From the NCBI GenBank assembly GCA_040772905.1, contig JAXGXJ010000019.1, positions 1 to 10,484 of the forward strand: 10,484 bases of DNA, written 5' to 3'. Under the pieces are notes generated by a model, which worked only from the letters and a program-made list of their open reading frames with translations, was not told the origin of the DNA and ran no database searches. The translations under genes and the position numbers were made by a program. Positions 1 through 6,442 of this stretch are shown piece after piece; the stretch's first letter is position 1, and the number at the start of each line of letters is the position of its first letter. The DNA is from JAXGXJ01 sp040772905. GTDB lineage: Bacteria > Actinomycetota > Thermoleophilia > RBG-16-64-13.

Positions 1-389
1 TTCCGAGGGTCGGCCCACATCTGCCAGTAGGTGCCATCGGCGTCTCTCTCCACGGCTGCGAACACCTGTCCGACGATGTCCACGGAAGCGCCTTTGTGGC
101 CACCGGGGTCCGTATCCAGCACCGCCCAGTTCTCCACAGTGAAGAACTCAGGCTCGGTCGTTGTGGTTGGGGCGGCTGTTGTGGTGGATGCCGCCGTGGT
201 GGTCGTTGTGCCGTCTGTCTCCTCCGACGTTCCCGTGGTAACGGAGCCGGCTGTGGTCGCCGTGGAGGCGACGTCAGAGCTACCGCATGCGCCGGCGGCC
301 GCCACGACGATGACCAGCAGGGCGACGACTCCCACGGTCATGAACCATCCCCTGCTCCTCTTGTGTTGAACCTTCCATTGCCTGTCCAT
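1..389 (-). CDS. Putative lipoprotein with Thr-rich linker (C-terminus cut by window edge)
   Basis: The minus-strand frame opens with ATG at 389, preceded by a GGGAGGGA ribosome site, and runs off the left edge after 129 residues. Residues 1-14 are basic, residues 15-33 are a hydrophobic membrane segment, and AGAC at 32-35 is a plausible lipobox with C35 as the lipidated cysteine. The motif is not ideal because alanine, not leucine, sits at -3. Residues 41-80 are a low-complexity Thr/Ala/Ser/Glu linker. A folded domain then begins (FFTVENWAVLDTDP, GGHKGASVDIVGQVF, a Gly-Thr turn, YWQMW). This looks like the start of the small OB-like beta domains found in many actinobacterial lipoproteins, but too little is visible to name the family. 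I infer export and anchoring on the outer face of the membrane. The function is unknown. Whether it belongs to the adjacent mobile element or to the host cannot be decided here. Confidence 0.8.
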   Translation of the reverse strand, partial: MDRQWKVQHKRSRGWFMTVGVVALLVIVVAAAGACGSSDVASTATTAGSVTTGTSEETDGTTTTTAASTTTAAPTTTTEPEFFTVENWAVLDTDPGGHKGASVDIVGQVFAAVERDADGTYWQMWADPR

Positions 390-423
390 CTCTTCCCTCC
401 CAGACCGGGCGTTGACGTTCTTC

Positions 424-438
424 GCACTTCTGAAGTGC
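424..438. promoter_or_regulatory. 15-bp perfect dyad, candidate operator
   Basis: GCACTTC-T-GAAGTGC is a perfect 7+7 palindrome around one base. It lies 35-50 bases upstream of the lipoprotein start at 389, where a repressor or activator site would be expected. I found no convincing -35/-10 pair around it, so its use as an operator is inferred from symmetry and place alone. Confidence 0.3.
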
Positions 439-497
439 AAGGTCATTCCAGTCTAGGAGACGCTCCGGACAGATGGATTGCCGTGGCGGTTCCGGTC

Positions 498-543
498 GAA
501 CCCGAGGAGCCCTGTGTCGTGCCGATGTGTGCTCCTCGGGTTC
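498..543. repeat. 13-bp perfect inverted repeat with 20-nt loop
   Basis: GAACCCGAGGAGC at 498-510 is the exact reverse complement of 531-543. It lies in the gap between the leftward ATPase gene (stop at 588) and the leftward lipoprotein gene (start at 389). A transcript from either strand could form a 13-bp GC-rich stem. No U-run follows on either side, so it is not a classical intrinsic terminator. It could be a U-less terminator of the replication operon, a protein binding site, or a structural element at the end of the mobile element. Confidence 0.5.
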
Positions 544-587
544 CAGGAAGAGCCCAAAACAGGGAGAAGCGGCGGCGTGGCTTCCTT

Positions 588-1781
588 CTACCCCGAAAAG
601 TATGTAGGGGTGGAGGAGAGACTACCTGCGGCCCCCTCTATACTTTTTGGGCTTTCACCCTCAAGAAGATCCGCGACCCACGGGGCCAGAGACCAGCGCC
701 TGTGTCTGCTGGACCCCCCGTCCTCAGGTATGATGAGGCCGTGCGCGTGAAGGTCCTCGAGCGCTCTCTGGGCGGTGCTCCCGGGCAGCCTGGAAGCGGT
801 CTCGACCTCTCCTCGTGTGAGAGCCTGGGAGTGGTTGGTCAGGCAGTCGAAGACCCGTCGTCTGGCCGACGGCATGGAACTGACGGCTATGTGCCTAAGA
901 ACTGACCACCGGTCTTGGACGGGTATGTCCAGAATCCTCATCCCCTGCAAGAGTTGAGCCAGAACCAGGATCAGTCTCGGGGGTGCCTCTGATTCGGGGA
1001 CATACACGATGGTGCGGCTTGTCGAGTCCCGCTGTACGTGGCTGCGAGCTTTGGCCGCCAGCCGGGCGAGTCCAGCGAGACGCGTCTTGTCATGTTGGTC
1101 CAAGTCGTCGGCGGTCTGGTCGTCCTCGAGGCCTGAGAACAGCTCACCGACAGTCCCGGAGAGGTCGGCGCGCATGGCGGTGCGTTGGTCGCGATGTTCC
1201 AACGCCGTCCAGCAAGCCCGGTCGTCCTCCAAAGTCGGCATCCGACAGAACACGAACCGCTCCCCCATAGAAGAAACGACGCTGTAGTGAGAGTCGATTA
1301 CGTCCGTGCAGGCGGCGACTAGGCCGAGCTTTCCGCTCCATGCTAGGGACTGGCCTCCGTCGGTGCCGACGGTGCGTGTCCAGTGACCGTCGTAGATCTC
1401 GCGGAGGGCGGCGAGCAAAGGACCCTGACCAGTCTTGGCCATGGACAAGACGCTCGTGAAGTCTTTGACGATGAGCTGCCCGAAGTCGCCTATTTCCTTG
1501 AGCAGCCCGCCTTGCGCGCTCAGCGCTCGTTCCTTCTGGGATGTTCCGGACAGGAGCCCGCCCTCGCTCAGTGTGCCCACCACCCTCACTTCGGGCAGTT
1601 CCTTGAGCGACATCAGCAGTTCCGTCTTGCCGCTTGACGGGGCTCCCACCAGCATCAGCCAGACCGGTTCACCCTGGAGCCGGTTGCCGGCGGCTGTTCC
1701 GAGCGCCGCATAGAGCGGTATGAGGCTCGGGAGGTAGAGCCACTTGCGAAACACGGTGACGACGTCGTGGATGCTGGTCAA
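588..1781 (-). CDS. AAA-like ATPase with C-terminal winged helix, partner of Prim-Pol
   Basis: 397 aa. The start is TTG at 1781; its TTGA overlaps the TGA of the Prim-Pol gene and a GAGGTGAGG-like ribosome site lies upstream. A Walker A loop GAPSSGKT is at residues 46-53. A hydrophobic strand ending in KDF (LIVKDF, 103-108) is the likely Walker B position, without the usual DE pair. A segment ALREIYDGHW (125-134) follows, then a strand with CTD (158-160) and GERF (173-176), which could be sensor-1 and arginine-finger positions. Residues about 305-365 resemble a winged helix. From memory, similar proteins sit next to primase-polymerase genes in actinobacterial integrated elements; I cannot name a Pfam family. 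The inferred role is the motor or loader of the element's replisome. The gene is the last of a three-gene leftward operon. A helicase function is possible but not shown. Confidence 0.85.
   Translation of the reverse strand: MTSIHDVVTVFRKWLYLPSLIPLYAALGTAAGNRLQGEPVWLMLVGAPSSGKTELLMSLKELPEVRVVGTLSEGGLLSGTSQKERALSAQGGLLKEIGDFGQLIVKDFTSVLSMAKTGQGPLLAALREIYDGHWTRTVGTDGGQSLAWSGKLGLVAACTDVIDSHYSVVSSMGERFVFCRMPTLEDDRACWTALEHRDQRTAMRADLSGTVGELFSGLEDDQTADDLDQHDKTRLAGLARLAAKARSHVQRDSTSRTIVYVPESEAPPRLILVLAQLLQGMRILDIPVQDRWSVLRHIAVSSMPSARRRVFDCLTNHSQALTRGEVETASRLPGSTAQRALEDLHAHGLIIPEDGGSSRHRRWSLAPWVADLLEGESPKSIEGAAGSLSSTPTYFSG
596..648 (-). terminator. Possible terminator hairpin at the end of the replication operon
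   Basis: Arms 596-610 and 634-648 pair at 13 of 15 positions (AAAAGTAT, two mismatches, AGGGG). Read leftward, the second arm ends in TTTT. The hairpin lies inside the last codons of the ATPase gene, and the loop of about 23 nt is long. It is therefore a weak intrinsic-terminator candidate that might equally be a chance symmetry. Confidence 0.25.
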
Positions 1782-2836
1782 GCTGCCTCACCTCTCTTTG
1801 CAGTCTGGCGGCGGATTGCTCCTGCGGTACCTGCTCCGAATCCACGCAAGGCCAGAGCTCTTGTCGCGGCGGATATGTCGCCTCCGTGGTACAGGCGTGT
1901 GTAGGCGCCGAACTTATCAAAGGCTCTGTGTGGATCCAGCGTGGCGTTGGTGGAGAACACGTAGAGGTAGTCTCCCCAACCGTACGCTGTAGTGGCCGAC
2001 ACACCCCGCTCCTTCCCCGGCCGCCTCCAGTACTGAGTTCTGCCGTTGCGGAAGACCAACTGCCAGCCGGCGGGTTCCAGGATGTCAGGTCCCCAGCTTG
2101 CCCGCAGATTGAAGTCATCACCGGGCAGGAGGGTTCGAGAGCCGTACACTTGCGGTACTGACGCGCAACTGCGTGCTGTGGGCTTCTTGGGCGACGCCGG
2201 CTCGTCGAAGCTCTTGGCCAGATCCAAGAGGTCTTCTCGCTCCTCTGCTGAGATGACCGGGATGGTGTCGAAGGTCCCGCTGATCCTCAAGTACGGCTTT
2301 CCGGATGCGTGTACTCCCCCGCAAGAAGGAGACACTATGACGTAGGCTCTCTGGCCTCTGGTCTCGATGAGCACCTCGCGACTTCCTTCTCGACCGGTCC
2401 GACGCGCAAGCACCGTGCTCGCGCCTACGGCTTCGCTATGAAGGAGAAGGTGGATTCCGCGAGGGGTCTTCTCCAGGTAGGCCTTTTCCAGTCTCTCCAG
2501 CAACCCACGTAGGCCACAGTCTCGGGCGCGGTTGCGGAACATCTCGTAAGCTTCGTCGCTTTCGAAGTCGAGCGCCTCCAGATTCTTGCTGACGCTGCCG
2601 CAGACGAGGGCAAGGCCTTGCTGGTCATGCTCGATGAACAACGTTTCCATTTCTTTCAGCGTCGGTCTCCGCGACTGGAAGTCTCCCCATTTCACGGGAG
2701 GCACCTTGGAACCGTCGGCCTTGATGGGGATGACGGAAAGACCCGCATTCCACGCTCTGAGGGCAGCGGTGCGGATTCTCTCCGCGACTGTCACGGGAGC
2801 GCCGGCGCGAGTCTTCTTCGCTGGGATCAGTGTCAC
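1778..2836 (-). CDS. Bifunctional DNA primase/polymerase (Prim-Pol family)
   Basis: 352 aa from GTG at 2836. I chose this start because GGAGG lies 4 nt upstream and GTGA overlaps the stop of the HTH gene; the longer frame upstream only reads through that gene in another frame. The N-terminal half is an archaeo-eukaryotic-type primase-polymerase domain. Residues 23-53 (ALRAWNAGLSVIPIKADG, then VKWGDFQ) are the typical opening. LDFES carries the metal-binding D90 and E92, TPRGIHLL carries H129, and the IETRG strand carries E158, followed by YVIVSPS (165-171). Residues about 225-335 form a second region (GDYLYVFSTNA, then HGGDISAATRAL) that I recall from actinobacterial Prim-Pol proteins. No helicase motif is present; the next gene supplies the ATPase. 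The family synthesises primers and extends DNA, here presumably to replicate the excised element. Confidence 0.92.
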   Translation of the reverse strand: MTLIPAKKTRAGAPVTVAERIRTAALRAWNAGLSVIPIKADGSKVPPVKWGDFQSRRPTLKEMETLFIEHDQQGLALVCGSVSKNLEALDFESDEAYEMFRNRARDCGLRGLLERLEKAYLEKTPRGIHLLLHSEAVGASTVLARRTGREGSREVLIETRGQRAYVIVSPSCGGVHASGKPYLRISGTFDTIPVISAEEREDLLDLAKSFDEPASPKKPTARSCASVPQVYGSRTLLPGDDFNLRASWGPDILEPAGWQLVFRNGRTQYWRRPGKERGVSATTAYGWGDYLYVFSTNATLDPHRAFDKFGAYTRLYHGGDISAATRALALRGFGAGTAGAIRRQTAKRGEAA

Positions 2837-3045
2837 TTGTCCTCCTCGACGCCCAGGACTTTGAGCAGAGCAGCCTTGGAGACCATCATGCGGCGCCCAC
2901 TTCTGATAACCGGCACTGGCAGAAGTCCCCGCCGCGCATGGTCGTAGGCCGTCGTCCGAGAGAGGCGAAGGATCTTGGCCAGTTCGTCGATGCTGAGCAC
3001 GTGAGGAAGGTCGGCTAGAGATGGAGAGAGAACCGCGTTTGACAA
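2833..3045 (-). CDS. Small HTH DNA-binding protein, excisionase-like
   Basis: 70 aa. The start is TTG at 3045, fixed by AGGAGG (3052-3057) six bases upstream. The core from residue 16 (LSIDELAKILRLSRTTAYDH, then ARRGLLPVPVIRSGRRMMVSKAALLKVLG) is the MerR-like winged helix-turn-helix of the excisionase/AlpA group. It shows the usual 'helper' pattern in which the promoted helix is followed by a proline-containing wing and a final helix. These proteins bend att DNA for excision or act as activators in integrated elements. The gene heads the leftward operon and faces the rightward zinc-finger/integrase operon, so it could also control the divergent promoters. Its stop overlaps the Prim-Pol start by four bases. 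The HTH fold is sure; excisionase versus regulator is not decided. Confidence 0.85.
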   Translation of the reverse strand: MSNAVLSPSLADLPHVLSIDELAKILRLSRTTAYDHARRGLLPVPVIRSGRRMMVSKAALLKVLGVEEDK

Positions 3046-3048
3046 GAT

Positions 3049-3062
3049 GAACCTCCTGGTTC
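3049..3062 (-). promoter_or_regulatory. Inverted repeat enclosing the HTH gene's ribosome site
   Basis: On the minus strand GAACC-AGGA-GGTTC forms a 5-bp stem with a four-base loop, and the AGGAGG ribosome site of the TTG-started HTH gene lies half in the loop and half in the stem. It may sequester the ribosome site or serve as a DNA operator. It is short, so chance is not excluded. It is not a GAAC-N4-GTTC LexA box, because six bases separate the arms' cores. Confidence 0.3.
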
Positions 3063-3108
3063 GCTTCCTGACAGGGCATTCCGGGCTTGCTCCTGTCGCG
3101 ACTACTTG

Positions 3109-3151
3109 TGTCCCGGTGGTGGTAGTCTATGCTATTATGTACTGGTCATAA
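3109..3151 (+). promoter_or_regulatory. Candidate promoter of the zinc-finger/integrase operon
   Basis: The 150-bp gap between the divergent HTH and zinc-finger genes has an AT-rich core unlike its surroundings. TATTAT at 3133-3138 is a good -10 box. The -35 is poor (TGTCCC at 3109-3114 with an 18-base spacer). A small dyad, TTATG-N7-CATAA at 3135-3151, overlaps the -10 and could be an operator. The reverse strand has only weak boxes for the HTH gene. Confidence 0.35.
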
Positions 3152-3193
3152 AACGGCGAAATGCCACATACATAAGCCTATTTTCAGGGGGTT

Positions 3194-4444
3194 TTGGGGG
3201 TCTTGGCGGAACCGATTGCCCCGAGCACATCGCGGTGGTGGCGATTCACTGGCTATGAAGTGGTGGAGGGATCCATCCGCCCTGCACCCGCTGCCGAACT
3301 GGTCGAGTACGACCCATGGGAGGACTACCTGAGCGCGCGCGGCCGGGGGGTGGACAGAGTTCCTCCTTACCAGTCACTGCTTCGGCTCACTGAGGGACTC
3401 ACGACTGAGGAGCTCAAGCTGCTGTTCAGCGGAGAGGCCGTACCCGTCGAGCTGGGAGACAAGAGGGAGAAGGAGCTGCTTCGGTGGTGCTCGCGGCACG
3501 GGCTTCTGGGCATCGTTCCTCATCTCTACTCAGCCCTTCGCCTGCCTATTGCCGTTGTTGCCGCACGGTGGCATTCCAACGGCGCCGAAAGCTGGAAGGT
3601 GCTCTTTGATCTAACAGTCTTCCAGCGCACTCACGACGGTTGGATCACTCGTCCCATGCGCTTCGAGGCAGGTGGTGATGAGGCGGTCCGGGTTGCGGAG
3701 TCCCTGCTGGCGAGTAGCCGTCTGGTGCCAGTCGACATCGGCGAAAACGCAGGCGATTTCACTCCCTCGGGAGCAGACATGTTCCGTGGGCAGTTGAGTC
3801 CAGAGGAGCTAAGGGAGTTCGTGCATCACACGGAAGTGCTCGACGAGACCTGGAAAGACCTCAGGGCGGAATCGTGGCTGTCGGGCCCTCATCGAGTGCT
3901 GAGAGGAGCTGTCAACGTGACGGAGCTTCTCGATGACTTCTTCCCCAATCTGGAGGGCGACCGTCCCGCCCGGCCGCTGTCACCCGATTTCTGGGCCACC
4001 TATGCGGAGCCCGTCTCTCTCTTCATGCACTGGGCCGTCCGTTTGAAGCTGGCCATTGAGACTCTTCGGGGGAGCGAACGTGCGGGACTATGGTCGGCGC
4101 TGGTCGGCCGTCCCCTGGAGCCGGACTTCGGGCGTCTTGTTCTTGACCGACTGCTTGAGCCCATCAGTCCGGTCATCGAGGAACGGGGCCCGGAAGAGGG
4201 ATACCGTCTGGGATGGTCGACCCCCTCGCTTCTGGCCGGTCTTGGCATGATGATCACTTTGGACCTTGTGGAAGGCCGGCGCGTTCACGTGTGCGAGGCT
4301 TGCTCCACCGTGTTCCTGTCACGCGCCTACCAGGTCAAGTTCTGTTCAGACAGGTGCGCCAACAGAATCAGGATGCGGCGTCGGCGTGAACGTGAGCGGC
4401 AGTCGCGGGAAGAGCGGTCGGCTGGAAAGGAGGAGCGGAGGTGA
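3194..4444 (+). CDS. CGNR-like zinc-finger protein of unknown function
   Basis: 416 aa from TTG at 3194. A second in-frame TTG at 3203 is equally possible, since the AGGGGG at 3186-3191 is close to the first and 11 bases from the second; an in-frame stop at 3173 limits the frame. The long N-terminal part (about residues 1-360) is acidic, with Trp- and Leu-rich helices, and has no motif I recognise. The C-terminus carries C367-x2-C370-x13-C384-x3-C388, with C388 in the sequence CANR (388-391) followed by RMRRRRERE. This matches the layout of the CGNR zinc finger, with Ala replacing Gly, and implies nucleic-acid binding. The stop overlaps the integrase GTG (GTGA), so the two are cotranslated. 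Similar genes are common beside integrases in actinobacterial elements. A role in recombination, regulation or host defence is open. Confidence 0.8.
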   Translation: MGVLAEPIAPSTSRWWRFTGYEVVEGSIRPAPAAELVEYDPWEDYLSARGRGVDRVPPYQSLLRLTEGLTTEELKLLFSGEAVPVELGDKREKELLRWCSRHGLLGIVPHLYSALRLPIAVVAARWHSNGAESWKVLFDLTVFQRTHDGWITRPMRFEAGGDEAVRVAESLLASSRLVPVDIGENAGDFTPSGADMFRGQLSPEELREFVHHTEVLDETWKDLRAESWLSGPHRVLRGAVNVTELLDDFFPNLEGDRPARPLSPDFWATYAEPVSLFMHWAVRLKLAIETLRGSERAGLWSALVGRPLEPDFGRLVLDRLLEPISPVIEERGPEEGYRLGWSTPSLLAGLGMMITLDLVEGRRVHVCEACSTVFLSRAYQVKFCSDRCANRIRMRRRRERERQSREERSAGKEERR

Positions 4445-5601
4445 GCATCCGCAGGCGGGGTAAGAATTCGTGGGAGATCACGATTTCACATGGCTTCGAC
4501 CCTGTGACCGGTGAGCGGATCCGTACCTTCCACAGCTTCAAGGGCACCAAACGCCAAGCGGAGGAAGAACAGACTCGGCTGCTACATAGGCGGGATTCCG
4601 GGCTCAGCATCGAACCTTCGAAACTGACAGTGGTAGAACTTCTGCGGGAGTGGCTGAAGTCGCGGCCCAATCTCGCGCCTAAGACGCGCCAGGGCTACGA
4701 GCACATCGTGGAGGAGCATCTCATCCCCGACCTAGGTACACTGCGGCTGACGAACCTGAAGCCGGCCAACATTCAGAGGTACTTCAACGACAAGGCGGAT
4801 CCGGAGGATCCTGGGAAGCCCAAATTGTCGTCAACGACGCTCCATCATCACTACGCTGTGCTTCACGCGGCGCTTCGCTACGCCGTGAAGATGCAGTACC
4901 TGCCGTACAACCCGTCAGAGGCGGTTGAGCCACCTAAGGTCCGCAAGAACGAGATGAAGGTGCTTGATCAGGATCAGCTCTTGGAGCTCCTTGAGGCGGC
5001 GCGGGAAACGAATCTGTACATCCCCATTCTCATCGGTGCCTGCACGGGGCTCCGTCGAGGGGAAGTGCTTGGACTGAAATGGGAGGACATCGACTTCTCC
5101 AAGAATCAGCTCACGGTCTACCGCTCGCTGCAGAGGATCAACGGCGAGACCTTCTTCAAGAGCCCGAAGGGCGACCGCGTGCGCACTATTCACATAGGAC
5201 CCGACCTGGCGAGGGAACTCAAAGCCCACCGGGAACGGCAGGCCGAGGTTAAGGAGCGGATGGGTGACGACTACAGGGACACGGACCTGGTGTGCACGAC
5301 CGAGAACGGGGAGTGGCTCAACCCCGGATCATACAGCGCCGCCTTCAGGGCGTTCCGCGAGAAGCTCGACCTACCGGCCATTCGGCTCCACGACCTTCGG
5401 CACACCAACGCGACTCTACTGCTGGATCAACGCGTTCCCCTGAAGGTCGTGAGCGAACGCTTGGGACACAGCACGACCAAGCTCACTGGAGACACGTACG
5501 CGCATGTGCTCGAGGGGCAAGACCAGCAGGCCGCGAAGGTGTTCGACCTCGCTCTCAGACGGGCCCGGAAGAAGACGGCCAAGGCCAACGGCGGTTCCTG
5601 A
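4441..5601 (+). CDS. int: Tyrosine site-specific recombinase (integrase)
   Basis: 386 aa from GTG at 4441, overlapping the previous stop by four bases. Residues 1-60 are an arm-binding-like N-terminal domain (KNSWEITISHGFDPVTGERI). Residues about 62-160 are the SAM-like core-binding domain (LTVVELLREWLKS, then YEHIVEEHLIPDLG). The catalytic domain follows, with all expected residues: R205 in TGLRRGE, K243 in SPKGDR, H317 and R320 in HDLRH, H343 in LGHS and the nucleophile Y353 in GDTYAHV. Length and residues are normal, so the enzyme should be active. It would insert and, with the HTH protein, excise the element. It converges on the SLH gene, ending 36 bases before that gene's stop. The attachment site is not evident. 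Confidence 0.96.
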   Translation: MSIRRRGKNSWEITISHGFDPVTGERIRTFHSFKGTKRQAEEEQTRLLHRRDSGLSIEPSKLTVVELLREWLKSRPNLAPKTRQGYEHIVEEHLIPDLGTLRLTNLKPANIQRYFNDKADPEDPGKPKLSSTTLHHHYAVLHAALRYAVKMQYLPYNPSEAVEPPKVRKNEMKVLDQDQLLELLEAARETNLYIPILIGACTGLRRGEVLGLKWEDIDFSKNQLTVYRSLQRINGETFFKSPKGDRVRTIHIGPDLARELKAHRERQAEVKERMGDDYRDTDLVCTTENGEWLNPGSYSAAFRAFREKLDLPAIRLHDLRHTNATLLLDQRVPLKVVSERLGHSTTKLTGDTYAHVLEGQDQQAAKVFDLALRRARKKTAKANGGS

Positions 5602-5636
5602 GGACTGGGCTCACGCGTCCACGCCGCAAGCGAACA

Positions 5637-6323
5637 CTACTTCCCGCTGTCCTGCACCAGCGAACGCACGTTGAACAACACCCCAGCGCACTCGCCACGG
5701 CTGGCGGGAACCTCCAGCCCGCGCCAGTTATGCAGCCGCCCGAAGGTCACGTTCTCCAGGAGCCCGTTGTATTCGGCCAGGCGGATGTTCGCGCCGTGGG
5801 TCGGGTCGCTCGCCGGGAACGTTCCTGTCCAGTCATCGGGCGGTGTCTGGAGCCGCGACTGCACACCCCGCACGGCCATGGTCACCAACTGCTGGCGAGT
5901 CACATTCTCGTACGGCGCGAAGTGGGTGGCGTCCTTACCCTTGGTGATGCCGTACATGTAACACAGGCCCACGTAGGCCCATGGGTACGTCGGGTCGCTC
6001 TCACTCAGCCCGACCCCTATCTCAACATCCACGAATGGCATGAACAGGTCATTTGCCCTCAATCCGACAGTCTTCGCCACCATCTTCGTGAACTGTTGGC
6101 GCAGCACCGGACTCATCAGCCCGAACCTGCCGTCACCGTAGCCTTCCACGATGCCGGCCTCGGCTAGGGCCTCGACGGCATCCCCGTAGGGAGCCCCCGC
6201 TCCCACGTCCACGAACCTTTGCGATGGATCCGGCGGCAAGGTGGTCGCCGCCGCCGCTCCGGTGATTCCCAGGACGAGAATGAGTACCGCGACCATCAAA
6301 CCGACGCTGCGCCTCACGAACAT
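5637..6323 (-). CDS. Small secreted SLH-domain protein (three SLH repeats)
   Basis: About 228 aa. Two ATGs are available: 6329, only 3 bases after AGGAGG (6333-6338), and 6323, 9 bases after it. I prefer 6323, giving a protein that begins MFVRRSVG. A signal peptide covers the first 26 residues or so (hydrophobic LMVAVLILVLGITGAAAA). Nearly all the rest is three SLH repeats, numbered from the longer start: 39-88 (FVDV, GIVEGYGDGRFG, RQQFTKMV), 99-153 (FVDV, YGITKG, VTRQQLVTMAV) and 171-221 (FPASD, NGLLENV, ASRGECAGVLF). SLH triplets bind pyruvylated secondary cell-wall polymers, so it probably coats the envelope. There is no extra effector domain, which is unusual for SLH proteins. It converges on the integrase, but has its own promoter and host-like ATG start. 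Confidence 0.88.
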   Translation of the reverse strand: MFVRRSVGLMVAVLILVLGITGAAAATTLPPDPSQRFVDVGAGAPYGDAVEALAEAGIVEGYGDGRFGLMSPVLRQQFTKMVAKTVGLRANDLFMPFVDVEIGVGLSESDPTYPWAYVGLCYMYGITKGKDATHFAPYENVTRQQLVTMAVRGVQSRLQTPPDDWTGTFPASDPTHGANIRLAEYNGLLENVTFGRLHNWRGLEVPASRGECAGVLFNVRSLVQDSGK

Positions 6324-6368
6324 CGCCATACGCCTCCTGAGTGCACGTTGACAAGAACCAACGGCGTG

Positions 6369-6396
6369 ATTGTAACTAACCGTGCGGAGGGGTCAA
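6369..6396 (-). promoter_or_regulatory. Sigma-70-type promoter of the SLH gene
   Basis: On the minus strand TTGACC (6391-6396) is followed by a 16-base spacer and TACAAT (6369-6374). This is close to the vegetative consensus and would give a leader of about 35 bases before the SLH start, which carries AGGAGG. It overlaps a TTGACA-N17-TGTAAC match on the opposite strand. Confidence 0.6.
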
Positions 6397-6442
6397 GGGT
6401 GTGCGGACGAGGCCAAGTAGTATGGTTGGATGCGTCTGCGAC

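Noticed and set aside
150..260. GTGGT-rich repetitive tract as a DNA repeat
   Set aside because: It is the Thr codon-rich linker of the lipoprotein read on the other strand.
96..905. Plus-strand open frame of 269 codons
   Set aside because: It runs antisense through the lipoprotein and the ATPase gene, is Arg/Gly/Cys-rich with no motif, and is explained by the GC-rich genes on the other strand.
3049..3062. LexA box before the HTH gene
   Set aside because: The actinobacterial box needs GAAC-N4-GTTC; here six bases separate the arms' cores.
2837..3079. Longer N-terminus for the Prim-Pol protein (433 aa)
   Set aside because: The extra residues are the HTH gene read in another frame. GTG at 2836 has GGAGG and the typical 4-bp overlap.
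485..5598. GGCGGTTCC at 485-493 and 5590-5598 as attL/attR
   Set aside because: Only nine identical bases in GC-rich DNA, not extended on either side; expected by chance.
5292..6167. Plus-strand open frame of 291 codons across the integrase end and the SLH gene
   Set aside because: It is out of frame with the integrase and antisense to the SLH gene, with no domain; both overlapped genes are clear.
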